64,000 nt of DNA from Canna indica. Its lineage: Eukaryota; Streptophyta; Magnoliopsida; Zingiberales; Cannaceae. How positions within the stretch are numbered: position 1 is the first letter of the stretch; each line of letters begins with the position of its first letter. Position numbers and translations under genes: made by a program. Positions 12,142 through 25,002 of the stretch are shown here, piece by piece. The stretch lies in contig CP136898.1 in assembly GCA_034359265.1 (NCBI GenBank), forward strand, positions 53,371,501-53,435,500, written 5' to 3'. The notes under the pieces were generated by a model. It had not been told where the DNA came from, made no database searches, and saw only the letters and a program-made list of their open reading frames with translations.

Positions 12142-12300
12142 GTGGAGGCTACCACCTGTTCGGCCCGCGTGGCCGCCTACGTCTAGATGTACTAGCCTCA
12201 GCAGTATCATCGGTAGGAGGATCAGCAGCACGAGTAAGTGATGGAGTCTCACCGATCGGAGACTCCGAAGCTCTCCTGCGACGATAACCACGACCAGACA
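12142..12300 (-). pseudogene. CACTA second-gene (TNPA-like) N-terminal fragment
   Basis: A minus-strand frame beginning MSGRGYRRRRASESP and rich in Arg, Ser and Pro runs 52 residues to a stop at 12142-12144. It lies just downstream of the TNP2 gene. Arg-rich N-termini of this kind begin the second protein of plant En/Spm elements. The rest may continue as an exon near 11975-12020, where a minus-strand sequence after a tgtag acceptor reads VRARRSAEEHFFYH. The identity rests mainly on position. Confidence 0.45.
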
Positions 12301-12374
12301 TATCTGTCGAATAGACATATAATCAGATTATTGTATAAATAGTAGAGATATGTTTAATAAAATATATACTTTAC

Positions 12375-15300
12375 AATTATTCCTCATCATCTGAGTAATA
12401 GTCTTCGAATTCTTCCTCTTCTTCCTCTTCTTCATCTTCTTCGTCTCCAGCTTCCTCAATTTCATGATCATCATCATCAGCATATTCAACTTCTAATTGA
12501 ATTGACGTTGTGTTTGCATCCTCGAGTATTGGAATAATACGATCTACAGCAGGAGGATCATCTTCTTAATTGAAACCATCTGTCATATCAGGTATCAGCT
12601 CATTTTCTCCTGCTATCGGATCAATTTTTCCTCTACCTTTAGTCTTACAGACTACACGCTAATCTGCTCTATCTTTATTTCGAGCCGGATACTTCGCGTA
12701 ATATACTTGTTCGGCTTGTGATGCCATTATAAAAGGCTAATTTGCTGCCAATTTAGATTTATAATTAACCTCAACAAGTTTGTATTTTGGATGAACTTTC
12801 ATGCCCCTTTCTGTTGTATCGAACCAATGACATCTAAATAAGATAACTGATTTCAAGCCGAAGTAGTGCAACTCTATCACTTCTTCCACCAATCCATAAA
12901 AATCCACATCACATTCAACATAGGTTGTCCCTTTCACGCAGACCCCCGGCATTCATCGTCTTCTTTGTAAAAGCATATTCCACCGTGTGAAATTTGTACC
13001 CATTAACAAAATATCCGCTATAGCACGACACTAGTCGCGATAGTCCACTAACAAACTCAAATATTCTTTCATCTATGTCAGCTCTCTGATCTTTGCTGTA
13101 AGTCTGAATCCAAGTAAGGAAATCACGATTCCGTAATCTCTCCAATTCTTTATCGTTGTGAATAGAGTATTTTTGCACCATCTCAATGTCAAATATTTTA
13201 ATGAATTATTCAATCTCTGGACAATTGAGTAATACATACAAGTGTGCCAAATGATACTCTTCCTCGCTTAAGTGTCGAGATAGACGAGAATCAAAAGCAC
13301 GACCAGAGTGACAAAATATATTTAAATATCCATCTGAATGTCGAACACCCCTGTCGTCGTTACGTAGAAGATGATCAAATCTTGTCTGTACTATTGATTC
13401 AAAGTAAAATGAGCAGAGTATTGAAATTTCTTGGATGATATACGATTCAGATATTAATCCTTCAACAGCTGCGGTGTTCTTTACTTTTTTCTTCAGACGA
13501 TTCATGTATCTTTCAAATAAGTACATCCACCAATATTGAACGGGGTCACCAACTCATGCCTCGTATGCCAAGTGTATCGGTAGATGCTCCATCGAGTCAA
13601 AAAATGCAGGAGGGAAAAACCGCTCTAGCTTGCATATGATTTCAACAATATTACTTTCAAGTGTTGACATATCTTCGACTCGAAGGACATTTGCACAGAT
13701 ATTTCTAAAAAACATACTTAATTCAGTCAACGGATCCCAAATATTATCAGGTTGAAGATCTCAAAATGCGATCGGAAGCAATCTCTGCATGAATACATGA
13801 CAATCATGGCTCTTCATCCCTGATATTTTGCAATCATCGACGTTCACACATCGAGATAAGTTAGAGGCATATCCATCGGGTAATCTGATTTCTTTTACCC
13901 ATTGACAAACATCTTTGATCTGTTGTTTATTTAACACATACGGGGCCTTCGGTTTCAGATATCGTCCGTTGACATCTTGTTGAAAATATCTTTAGTTTTT
14001 CCGGAAACATCCATCAAAGTGTTGAAAATATTATCAAACACATTTTTTTCAATGTACATGGCATCTAAATTATGTTGAATAAGTAATGAACTCCAATAGG
14101 GCAATTCCCAAATGATACTTTTTTTCACCCAGTTATGTGTTTGACCAAAGTCTGACACTCTTTCATTGCGACCAAATACTATCTCTAGAAGTGTTGAAAC
14201 ACGTGCTAACATTTGTTCACCAGACAACATCGGTGGTGGCCCATCTCTTTCAACTCTGCCCTTAGTAAATTTATTATGATTCCTTCGATACTGATGGTTA
14301 GCATGTAGGAATCGACGATGACAATCAAAGAATGAGATTTTTCGTCTGTTCTGAAGACTGATTGATTTAGTGTGTTCCATACAATACGGACAAGAGAGTC
14401 GGCCGTGAGTGCTCCAACCAGACAACATGCCGTACGCCAGGAAATCATTGATTGTCCACAAGACCGCGGCCTTTAAATTGAAGTTTTGCTTCCGATGACA
14501 ATCATAAGTGACAGCTCCTTTAGTCCACAATGTTTTCAATTCATCTATCAAGGGTCTGAGAAACACGTCAATTTTTATTCGCAGAACCTTAGGACCCGGA
14601 AGAATCATCGAAAGATAAATATATTCATCTTTCATACACATTGACGGTGGCAAATTATAAACTGTCAGCAGCACTGGCCAAACTGAATAAGGAGTTGCAG
14701 AATATCCAAACAGATTAAAACCATCTGTGCACAATCTCAATCTGATATTTCTAGTATCCCTAGCAAATGATGGATAACATGTATCCAAATGTTTCCATGC
14801 TTCACTGTCGGATGGATGAGTCATAACTATATCATCACGACTTCTTTCATTCGAACTCATGTAGGGGGGCGTCTTTTCTGACATGAATAATCTTTGAAGC
14901 CTCGGTGTTAGTGGAAAATACCGAAGCACCTTAAACGGGATATTTTTCCGTCGAACCGATTTCTTCGCCTTGTAACGAGGATATTGACATACAGGGCATT
15001 TATCCAACTCCACATTTTCTTTATAATATAAAATGCAATTATTTTGGCACGCGTGTATTTTTTTGTACCCAAGCCCCTATTTTCTCATCAGCTTTTTAGT
15101 TTTATAAAAAGATGGCTCAAACTTGTTATCAGTAGGCAACATTCCATTAACCAATAATGCAATCCGATCATACGCAACCCCGCTGATATAACAATCGGCC
15201 TTGATGTTTATGAGCTATGTCATTGCTCAAAACCTAGTGTATTTAGGACAATTCTCATACAAAGGTTCATCGGCAGCTTTCAACATCTCTTAAAATTTTG

Positions 15301-15645
15301 CAGCTTCTTTATTCGGCAATTCAATCTCTACCGCAGTTTGTATTTCTGTGATATCAACCGCTGTAGTATCTGGTGGGACTGATGTCTAGGTAACTGGTCG
15401 ATCAACATTATCATTAAGGTGGAATTGACCCCCAAGACTATCAAGTATCATAGTTCTATAGGGATTAGATTGACTAGATGAAGAAGCACCAGCAGAGAAA
15501 GATTCACCATATGTTTGAACGACAGGATTGCTTGACGTCCCGACTTCATGTGACTCCCCATGACAAGTCCATAGAAAATATCTTGGTGCAAATCCTTTGC
15601 TATATAGATGCAGAGTGACAGTCTCCCGATCCAAAAATTATCCAT
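12375..15645 (-). pseudogene. CACTA TNP2 transposase, decayed
   Basis: The minus strand shows, in order: a transposase-associated N-terminal region (15645-15500; LHLYSKGFAPRYFLWTCHGE in its own frame); the TNP2/Transposase_21 catalytic region (15013-13955; CPVCQYPRYK, CTDGFNLFG, TYDCHRKQNF, CPYCMEHTKS); a DUF4218 region (about 13650-13200; MYLFERYMNRLKKKV); a DUF4216 region (about 12955-12737; ECDVDFYGLVEEVIELHYFG); and an acidic Glu/Asp-rich tail ending near 12375. Frameshifts and stops separate these blocks, for instance near 15630, between 13954 and 13527, and at about 12660. In active elements this protein cuts the transposon ends; this copy cannot. Confidence 0.88.
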
Positions 15646-17081
15646 TCAAAGGCATTTCAAGTTACTGAGACAATGGATCACCAACTTTTGGAACCAATAG
15701 ATCATGGAAGTCCACGGAGATGAAAATCCAATCCTTATTAGAGAATCTACTCGATGGCAATGAGGCTAGAGCCATTGTGCAGCGGCAACATCCCCTATAA
15801 CTTCAATAAACCAAAAACTTTCAAGGTATAGAGACATACTTCATGAGTTTACACAGGTCAATTTTCTTTTCTTAGTTTTAAATTTCTTTAATAGTAGCAT
15901 GGCAACTACTTTCATTCTTTCTAACTTCTACTTTATTGAATTAAGAGTTTTGTTTTCAATACCACATCAATAATTAATTATTTTTATGATATCACTAATT
16001 AATTAGTTTCCATTAGCACTTGTTAGAGGTTAGTATGTTGCATCAAGTGGAATTTTGTTACTGGAATTTTGAAAGTTAGTAGCTTGCATCATTAATTTAT
16101 ATTATATATAAATGATGTATGCTAATGTGCAATCATGATGGTGGTGCAAGTTTATGGGGAGGTTATTACTCAAGATTATTAATAGTATGTATGTTATTAA
16201 TAATAGATGTATGCTAATGTATTCTAAGTTTTGTTTTTTTTTTTTTTTCTGTTACATATTTTACTAGTCAATTTTGTCAATTGGTTGTGTATTAATATCT
16301 TTTACTTTCTAATAATGTTTTTACTAGTTCAGCACTGTGACAGACCAGTCTGTCAGTATGTGCATGATGTTTGTGCACAAAAGATGACACCAATCTAATA
16401 ATATTTGTAATTTTGTATATTTAAGAGTATGTCTCAAAGACTGCATGATTGATTTAAGTTTAAAATTCTTAGGCTGCACACAACAATTTGTTTATAAAAT
16501 CTTGTTTCTCCATCAGCCCTCTCTTTCTATGCCTGTGCGGTAATGATTACTCTTCAATGATAATAGATTGTTGTAAAGTATGGGATATATATTTAAAAAT
16601 AACAACAAGAAAGGAGTTTTTAAATGTTCTAGAATTGTGGCACAACCTAATAGGTTGATAATTCCGATCATGGTGTAGCTGCATAGTTTCAAATTCCAAT
16701 TATTTATAAAATACTTGATAATTCCAATGCTTGTCTAGCTGCTATATCTTTTCTCGGTAACTATTACTTGTTGAAGTTTTTGGGATGGAATTTGCAGTTG
16801 AATACTTGATAGTACTTGCACCTCATTGACTGAATTGAAGCTGCATTTCTTTTTATTACATCGGTAAGTGTGTACTTATTTTTTTGGCAAAACACCACAT
16901 TTAATATTTTCTTAAATCTCCTTGTCTAGTTGAAGCTATATTTATTTAATTATGTATATTGGAGCATCTTCAATGCTCTTTTTGTCATTTATTGCTCTTA
17001 TCCGTTACCACCAAATTTGCCAATTAAATGAATCATAACAGAATTAATGAGGTTAGTAACATCTAACAATCCAAAAAAAAA
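15646..17081. other. AT-rich stretch with no recognised gene
   Basis: The stretch is AT-rich with poly-T runs (for example near 16235-16248), many stops in all frames and no open frame above about 60 codons. I see no transposon ends or RNA gene. It separates the CACTA remnant from the inverted EXO70-bearing locus. Confidence 0.5.
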
Positions 17082-18596
17082 TTATTTCATCAAAATAGTG
17101 TAGTATTTGTTTTTCTATTATTAGCTTCCATCATCTTATTTTCATGTTTCAACCTCATATTTTACCTCAAGAATATATGGTACTTTCATGAATTGATGGT
17201 CACAACATTTTGTCTTCTATGAAGTGATTGTACTATCATTACTAAATTAAATCTAGAGAAAATATATATACATAGACGGCCCTTTGAGGTTTTTCTCATT
17301 TGTGGCTTGTACTTATATTTTGTTTAATTAAATCTTATATTTACAAGATTTGTCTCAATTTGTCACGCCCCAACTCAGGGTTGCATGATCGTCCAGGGTT
17401 TATGTCCTACCTTGAAGCCTATCACATACACTGAATAGCAAAATACTGAGAATACACACCAACCAGAAAACATGCAAGTAGAAGAACACGACGCAAACTT
17501 TTATTTGATTTAAAAGAAAGTTTCGAACAATTTTTAAAAGAGTTGTAAAAACAACCAACTATTAAGAACAACTCAAGTTAAAAGTCAAATACATGTTTTC
17601 AAATTAAACAACACTCAGTGTATATAAAGAAACAACCCTAGACATCACGACTACAACTACTAGATGCTACTACGAGATCTACGCCACTGCCTGCCCTCCA
17701 GTTGCACCATGACCACAAAATAATGATCCGGCCAATCGTGTAGGGTCGTTTGGCCTATTGTATGGTTTATGCAGGACGGCCTTTGGGTCGGTCGTCATAT
17801 TATGACTAGATTAGATCCCTAAATTTATAAATTGCTCACTTATATCCATGTCGTTATTGGGGATTTATGTGGAGATTCTGAAGGATCGCTCACTGAGTCC
17901 CATGTGGACTCACGGTTTATTTCTCTTATTTTTGCAGAGCCCGACTAGTGAGGTGGGGCTTGGAGTCATGGTGCAACTGGAGGGCAGGCAGTGGCGTAGA
18001 TCTCGTAGTAGCATCTAGTAGTCGTAGTCGTGATGTCTAGGATTGTTTCTTTATATACACTGAGTGTTGTTTAATTTGAAAACATGTATTTGACTTTTAA
18101 CTTGAGTTGTTCTTAATAGTTGGTTGTTTTTACAACTCTTTTAAAAATTGTTCGAAACTTTCTTTTAAAGCAAATAAAAGTTTGCGTCGTGTTCTTCTAC
18201 TTGCATGTTTTCTGGTTGGTGTGTATTCTTAGTATTTTGCTATTCGGTGTATGTGATAGGCTTCAAGGTAGGACATAAACCCTGGCCGATCATGCAACCC
18301 TGAGTTGGGGCGTGACAAATTGAGACAAATCTTGTAAATATAAGATTTAATTAAACAAAATATAAGTAGAAGCCACAAATGAGAAAAACCTCAAAGGGCC
18401 GTCTATGTATATATATTTTCTCTAGATTTAATTTAGTAATGATAGTACAATCACTTCATAGAAGATAAAATGTTGTGACCATCAATTCATGAAAGTACCA
18501 TATATTCTTGAGGTAAAATATGAGGTTGAAACCTGAAAATAAGATGGTGGAAGCTAATAATAGAAAAACAAATACTACACTATTTTGATGAAATAA
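17082..18596. repeat. Palindrome: 632-bp inverted arms around a 251-bp spacer
   Basis: 17082-17713 is the inverted complement of 17965-18596, with no length change along the arms (paired positions always sum to 35678). Each arm holds about 279 bp of flanking DNA and 353 bp of the 3' end of LTR family A. A handful of mismatches are visible, for example in the pairs around 17135/18543 and 17307/18371. The spacer 17714-17964 is further LTR sequence in plus orientation. A 23-bp motif beginning accacaaaataatgatccgg occurs at 17711 and again at 18638, at the two junctions of the rearrangement. Confidence 0.9.
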
Positions 18597-20389
18597 CTTG
18601 TTAGAGAACTGGTGGCTCAGCTCTTCCCGGCCATTACCACAAAATAATGATCCGGCCACATGGCCCACATATCACATAAGGAAAGTCAGAGCAATCACCA
18701 GGCCATCGACTAGGATGGTCAACTATTCTCAAGAACCCACCAGGTTAGGGATAGCTAGTCCCAACCATCTCGGGTCTACCGTCAACGTGGCCAACTAACA
18801 GAATCTCAAGACCCTCTGCCACCCGAGTCTATCACCTAGCGGGTCCGTTGGTGCAATCTCAAGACCCTAATCATCCGTCGAGTCAAGCATTAGTCGTTCC
18901 GACCGTCCATGCTTCTCAGCCGACCATCGCAATCACAATACACAAGCAAAGTGTACTAAAGTTTCCTTATTTGAACCCCAGGCATGCACCTGTTGTATCC
19001 GGCCCCCTCGTTCCGGGCCATACCAGCCCCACACTAATGCCCGCTGATTATTTCCAAGGTGTGAAACCAAGCTTGTCTGCATTCAAGTTTTCCCGACAAT
19101 GTAAACACCCTATAATTTCCTTATAAGTATCTAGCATCATTCGCCAGATTCCTTAAGTGTAAATTACATGTCATAAGCGTAGAAATGTTCGAATACAAAT
19201 ATGTCACAACACATAAGTTATAAGGGAAGTATTCTACGGCTACTACCATAAATAACAACATGCTTTCAACAATAAGGTAATTAAATTCTGCATTTAATCA
19301 ATAAATTCCAGCAAGGTAATAATTGAACTAACATTGTAAAAATTCAATACTAGTAAAATTAATGGAGGAAATTTCTTAAGATGATATGCCATACAAAATT
19401 CTAACCATAGTACACTATCAAGAACATTTCCTTATTGCATGATGTTCTCAATCTATCAATACTAACATTTCATATAATAATTGAGTGATCCATATGAAAT
19501 CAAGGATTTAATACCCTATATGTGAATGTGAAACAACTCGAGCACTTTTTCCCCTCCTCAGACCCACTCGACCGAGCCTACCCAAGGCTGCTCATGCTCG
19601 GTTGAGAGCAACCAGGGTAGGGACAAAGGTTCTCGGCCATGGTTGGGAGGAGTCAAGTCATCAATTGCGAGAAAAACTCGATCTGATGGCTTCCGACCAC
19701 TCTAAGAAATTAGGGGAAAATTCGGCATGACCTTTCCCCTTTTTTCTTCATGTGGCCAGCCCTATTCATCAAGAAAAACGAACATCTAAAACAAGAATCC
19801 ATACATCATTGAAGAACATGATTTTGGAATTCGAGAAACACCATCGATCGACAAGAAACGACGCACAAAATCTTGATTCATGGCTTCTACATGGTTCGGC
19901 CACACGCCTCACCCTACTAATCGAGGTTCGACCACTCACCTTGATCAAGGAAGAAGAATGAACAAGCGATGACGATCTCGATCTTTCTGATGGCGGCACG
20001 AATCCGGCGCCGACCCCAAGTTTTCCCCTCCTCCCTCTTGTTTGTCGGGTTGCGTGCGGCTCCAATGATGAACCGCGCGACTGCTAGGGGGATGAGGGAT
20101 TTATTCCCTCATTTTCCCTTGATCATTTTGCCCCTTCCACTCACTTAGCCCCTACTCGACTTGATCCGAGCCCGATTCGAGCCCCGACTCAATCCACGAG
20201 CACAATTTCGGACTCGACTCCTCTAAATCATCTTATGATTAAGAAGGAAGGAACATTTATCAAATAAAATTTTATAAGGCTTAAATTATACCTTCTACTT
20301 GCGGCGATTTCGTGACCCGACCCGACTAACACCCGATCCGCTGCACTGAACCAAAATAAATTTTATGTTAGGAAACCTCGGGTCTTACA
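17361..20389 (-). mobile_element. LTR family A, reverse copy (LTR1), disrupted by the palindrome
   Basis: The reverse LTR starts, on the top strand, with TGTCACGCCCC at 17361 and ends TCTTACA at 20389. Its body is interrupted at 17714-18599 by the fold-back insert; the LTR resumes near 18600. The five bases before 17361 are caatt. The base order on the far side (20390 onward) is EXO70 coding sequence, which is not its original neighbour (see the inversion finding). No internal retrotransposon region accompanies it, so it is a solo LTR. Confidence 0.85.
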
Positions 20390-21150
20390 TATGGCTTGAA
20401 AGTCGACAAACATGGTGTGAGTGGCCTCGGCGAGCTTGGAGGGGGAGGCAATGGCTTGTTCTTGGACAGCGGCTGTTGAGCCAAAGGAGAACAATGCATC
20501 TATCTCCGGCAATAGCTCAGATATGGCATTGTACAAGTCGAGTATCCGGAACATTTTCTCTATCGACAGCTTGGATTTCACCAACTCTAGGAAATGGAGG
20601 ATCTGAACTACAACATTTTCAGCGATGTTAGCTATGACAACATCCCGGATTGAATTGAAGCCACGAAAGACATGGGCCATGAGGATCCGCTCTTCGAAGT
20701 ATAGGGTGGTGGTCGCCACCTGCGAGGCGCCGATCTAAAACTAGATTTTTTTCTCTCGAGAAGCTACCAATCCATCCTCTAAACCTGCGATGAGGTAAGT
20801 CGCTCGAACCCGAGGCGATAGAGCCCCTTGATCAACTTGCGGAGTATCTTGTATACCCCTACACACTCATTGCCATAGCCGACCATGATCACGATCTCGG
20901 CAATGGCGCAGAGGTGAACCATGACGTTGGTCGTAGCGCTCTCATCCTCAACATTAAAGTCCACAACTACGTGTATCTCATCATCCTTGGTGTCCTCGGA
21001 GACGCTAGAGTGGTTGGGTACGAGAATATGATAGAGAACTCCTTTTCGAGGCGACACATGGTGGCCTATAAGATCAAAGGTCGCGTGGGACCTGCAGCCT
21101 CCATATCCTCGGCGGAGATGATGTTGAACATGGCATTCTAGAGGACACAA
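20390..21150 (-). pseudogene. EXO70 exocyst subunit pseudogene, part 1
   Basis: EXO70 is the exocyst subunit that helps tether secretory vesicles to the plasma membrane. The minus strand reads like the middle of a plant EXO70: MCRLEKEFSIIF (near 21067-21030), then in another frame VGYGNECVGVYKILRK and GLYRLGFERLTSSQV, then TTLYFEERILMAHVFRG, KLSIEKMFRILDLYNAI and FVDFQAI, ending at 20390 where an LTR begins. At least four stops occur between 20785 and 20715 in the otherwise continuous frame, and a frameshift lies near 20950. It is a pseudogene without introns, as many plant EXO70 genes are. The next part lies at 27811 on the opposite strand. Confidence 0.82.
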
Positions 21151-21754
21151 AGAAGAAGAAATAGGGCAGTAGGGAAGAAGAGAGAGAGAGTGTGTGTGTC
21201 ACGCCCCAACTCAGGGTCACGTGACCGGCTAGGGTATACGTGCCTATACCCCGTAGCCTAAACCATGCATATGACAACTCAATAATAAAATATAGCGGAA
21301 AGAAATGAACAAGTTTTATTTCAAATGGAAAACCAAATCAGAATCCATTATAAGTAAGTTTAGAAAAAATGTAAAGTGCGGAAATAACGAATCTAGTTCG
21401 ACTGATCAATTACAATTAAATCTGAAATAATGACATAAATGTCCCCAATGGACTACAACTCCAAAACACTGAAACATAAGTGCATGACTAACTACCAAAA
21501 CTCGACTACGACCCCTAACTAGGACTGCTATGAGATCAATGTAGCTCGTTTGCCCTCCAGCCGCTCCAAGTGCTCCAGTCCACCTCACCGGTCAGGCTGT
21601 GCAAAAAACAAAACAAAACAATGACAACGGGTGACTTCAAAAGAACTCAGTGAGCAATTCTACCAACCCCCACAAAAAAAAAACAAACAACGATATGATG
21701 CATAAAGCAAACAGACCTAAGCCTATCATGCCCTATGGCAACAAAACATACTAG

Positions 21755-22090
21755 GATAATCGGGAAGGCCCTCCTAACTTATCCTAATATAAAGAAACTT
21801 GAGAGCAATCGGGAAGACCCTCTGAACTTGCTCCACGAGACATGAAGGAACAATCAGGAATCGCCCATCCGAACTTGCTCCTTTAAGATATCACAAGAGT
21901 AATAGAGTAGGCCCTCCGAACTTACCCCTTCAAGATATCAAAGGAATAATCGGGTAGGCCCTCGAAGCTTACCCCTTTAAGATATCACAGGAATAATTGG
22001 ATAGGCCCTCCGAACTTATTCCTTAAAAACACATTGGGGATAATCGGGTAGGCCCTCCGAACTTGTTCCACAGGTTGGGAATTAGCCATC
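21755..22090 (+). repeat. Degenerate minisatellite inside LTR family B
   Basis: About six imperfect copies of a 50-60-bp unit containing aataatcgggtaggccctcc and gaacttacccctt-type text, followed by aagatatca, run in tandem. A related pattern is visible in the family B fragment at 44690-44910, where the unit contains agccctaccatgcccgaagg. The tandem tract is therefore a feature of the LTR family. Confidence 0.6.
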
Positions 22091-23356
22091 CAACCTCCTG
22101 GGCCTAGCCCGCTATCTGCCTCCTCAACAAGCCTCTCCACCATTCATAAAGATATGGCACAACATGACTAAATCAAGTCTCTCCTACGGTGTCTTAGGGG
22201 TGTCAACCTTATTGGGAAGCGTCTCAACATTCAAATACCCGACCCCAACTTTTAGACCCATAATGTAATAAACCCGTGAGGTTTTATTTCATGCATAACT
22301 TAATTTGTTGGTTCATAACAGTTTATGCTGACCCGTTGCTCAATTTTAATTATGCAATTAAAATTTTGACCACCAAGATTAGGGTTTTGTTTTAGGATTT
22401 TATTTTAGCTTACTGTTATGCCTGAAACCGATGTATATAATCTGAATCTGGTCTCCAGAGTATGTCCTATGTTTTCAAACTATATTTTCTGATCGAAACG
22501 ATAGGTTACATGACTATGTTCAGAGAAACACATACAGCACAACAAGTATTTTAAAAACAGCACAGATTCATCATCTCAGCATGAAATTCCAGCAACATTT
22601 GTTCAACATAGCATGAAAATAAATCCGAAATTTACAGAAATTAAATTCTTAATTATCATTAAAACAAAACACTAATCTTGAGATAAATTTCTCAAATTTC
22701 ATGCTTATTAAACAAGACCAACAAGCATCAACAACACCTTAATCAAGAAACAAGAATCATGATCAAGAACCCTTCTTCAAAAACCTTCATGGCATCAATA
22801 TCAAGATCTTAATTTTATAAACATGATTTCTATCAAAAAAAATCTCAGATTAATTACAAGGCATGCTTGAACATGTAGGAACTCAATTTAATAAGCAATT
22901 TAAGGCACGGATCTCAAGAACACCAAAAACTTGCACTTAGGCATTTCACTGAACACCTTGAGGATACCCTCGTCTCCACCTTGGCTGAGCACCCCTAGGG
23001 TCATCCTAGGGCTGCCAAACCCCATAGGGGAGAGAGTTTAGGGCCTCCTCCAACATGGAAATCAAAAGGAACGGTGAAAACTCGAGAGATCGACGGAAAA
23101 CAAATCAAAACATTCTTGCCTTCAAGAAAGGCTTCAAGAATTCGAAGAAAACCCGAGAAGGAGGGGTAAAACCACTAACCTTGATTAGGAAGAAGAGAAT
23201 AGAGAGGAACTTCCAAGAGGCAGCCTCTGAATCCGGCCTCAAAGGGGTGGCTCGGCTCGACAAGGGGGCGGCGGCTCCAAGATCAAGAAGAAAGAGGCGC
23301 CGGCTTCAAGAAGGCTTGGCTCCCGAGAGAGGGGAAAGAAGAGAGGAAGGAGAGGG

Positions 23357-24626
23357 TGTTGGTGAAATGGCCTACACTAGAGGGGGGGTGAATAGTGTAT
23401 TATCTAAATCTATTTGCCTAATTCAGGTTTTAATCGTTTACTTGATTACTTAGGCAATTCACAAATCGAGTAGTAAGCAAAAGCAAGATATAAATGATAA
23501 GCAATAAGAAATGCAAGGTAAATAATGCTAACACAATTATTTATAGTAGTTCGGCCCCAATGCCTACTCCACTACCTAAGCACCCCACTTAGGATTTCCA
23601 AACTAGCTTTACTAGATTATCTTGTTTCCTTTACAACAAGGATGTTTTCGCCAAAGAGTCTCCGCTCTCACACCGAAGACACTTCCACATTCGGAAGTCT
23701 CCGCCTTCCTATCGAGAGCACTCTCCCACCTCAAAGCTTAGGACAACAAGAACTAATCCTAGCAAACTATGTTTACACCGGTGGATTTAAACCTTAAAGA
23801 CCAAGGTTACCACCCAATTTAAAGACCTATACTCTAGGTCTTACTCTAACTCAAATACAAAGAAATAAACAAGAAAATACAACACTAAATGGAGCAATAA
23901 ATCAAACAATAAAGTACTTAACTCCATAAATAAGATTCCTAGCTTCCTCTTGATGCCTTTGATGATGAAACAATGAAGGTAAGCCTCAATCAAAGAGATA
24001 AAAGGTTCAAGCTAGGGTTTTCACAAGATTGGCTCAATGAGGGCTTAGGATTGATCAAAAGAATGTCTCAAAGGTAGTAGAAGTGATCAAGATTATGAAG
24101 GAAGACTCTCATGGCTTCCTATTTATAAGCCATGAAGAGAAGCGAGAGCTCCCTCTTCTCAACGGGCGTATTTTTGCCCGTTACCGACCGCCGGTCACTT
24201 GTCGGTCGCTCGTCGGTCGACCGATCGAGCGACCGACGGCTTTCTGCCGCTTCCTAGCAACCTTCGGTCAACCGACAGATCGACCGAACCTCGGCTAAGC
24301 TTAATTTTTTCAACCTTCTTCTTGCGTGCTTCGTTTCTGGGTTCCGACCTTCAACGTGCGTCAACTTGGAGAGCTTTCCATGTGTTCTTTAGACTCATCC
24401 AAAACATCTTTGGTGCACACGTCTAACTTCTAGAGATTTCGGTGATGAATCCGAACACATCAATCAATGTCCTTTCGATTTTTTGATTTCTTCGATATTT
24501 CTGATCGAGGACATTGAGTGCTAATTGATATGGAACCTGAAAGAAATTCTCCATAAAACATTAGTTTCATGTTTGTTATCATCAAAACCAAGATTAAGAC
24601 CAAGGTAGAAAACCTTAGGCCAATAG
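23357..24626. mobile_element. Solo LTR-like insertion inside LTR family B
   Basis: The 1270-bp insertion is bounded by TGTTGG at the left and CCAATA at the right, with a perfect 5-bp target duplication, gaggg, at 23352-23356 and 24627-24631. Near the left end is the tract agagggggggtgaatag. Inside is text such as gtagttcggccccaatgcct that I associate with repetitive plant DNA but cannot place in a named family. No polymerase domain is present. A solo LTR with a mutated last base pair (TG...TA) is the best reading. Confidence 0.55.
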
Positions 24627-25002
24627 AGGGAAGGGCTCAGCTCAAGCGTCGACTGGGCTTGGCGGCTCCAAGAGGGGAAGGGGAGGGGCGGCTGGCGGCT
24701 TGGCTCCTCCCTTCAAGAAATTTTATGCGGCATCTACATGCAACATAATTAAATCAATTAGATATATAATTATAAATCACAACTCAACTCACCAGAGCTC
24801 GCAAGCTCACACCGGACCATGAGTTGACTTAGCTCGACCTCGGACTAGCCCACTTGGCTGACAAATACAAACATTAATGGAAAACAAAAATTAACATCTA
24901 GGATATTACAAAGAGAGAGAGAGAGAGAGGACTCATGAAATAAGTTTTCAATTTATAAAATTTTAATATTAAAAAATAATTTTTTTATTACACGTCAGCA
25001 TG

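Larger units (their letters stand above)
11975..15645 (-). mobile_element. Decayed CACTA (En/Spm) transposon, no ends recognised
   Basis: The minus strand carries a TNP2-type transposase pseudogene (12375-15645) followed by the start of a second gene (12142-12300), the usual TNPD-then-TNPA order of plant CACTA elements. I searched both sides for CACTA termini and a 3-bp target duplication and could not identify them, so the limits given are those of the recognisable coding DNA. The left part abuts the broken gypsy pol near 11970. Confidence 0.75.
21197..24910 (-). mobile_element. LTR family B, reverse copy, with a nested solo LTR
   Basis: The reverse LTR starts TGTCACGCCCCAACTCAGGG at 21197 and ends ATATTACA at 24910, so on its own strand it has TG...CA ends. 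It differs from family A over most of its length but shares the GGGGCGTGACA end typical of this gypsy group. Part of the same family recurs at 44120-45006. The stretch 21730-22080 has a degenerate 50-60-bp repeat (cgggtaggccctccgaactt and variants). It sits in a GA-rich microsatellite beside the EXO70 pseudogene, and I cannot read a clean target duplication there. Confidence 0.65.

Noticed and set aside
17082..18596. Palindrome as a long-read adapter artefact
   Set aside because: The arms carry several substitutions and the spacer holds 251 bp of properly placed LTR sequence, which a simple read-through artefact would not give. The option is still listed for checking.
20390..21150. A functional EXO70 gene
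   Set aside because: The frame has several stops and a frameshift, the C-terminal third is missing, and the two pieces are on opposite strands.
23055..23453. Lys/Arg/Glu-rich open frame of 132 codons
   Set aside because: It starts in LTR family B and ends inside the nested solo LTR, so it is a chance frame across an insertion border in purine-rich DNA.
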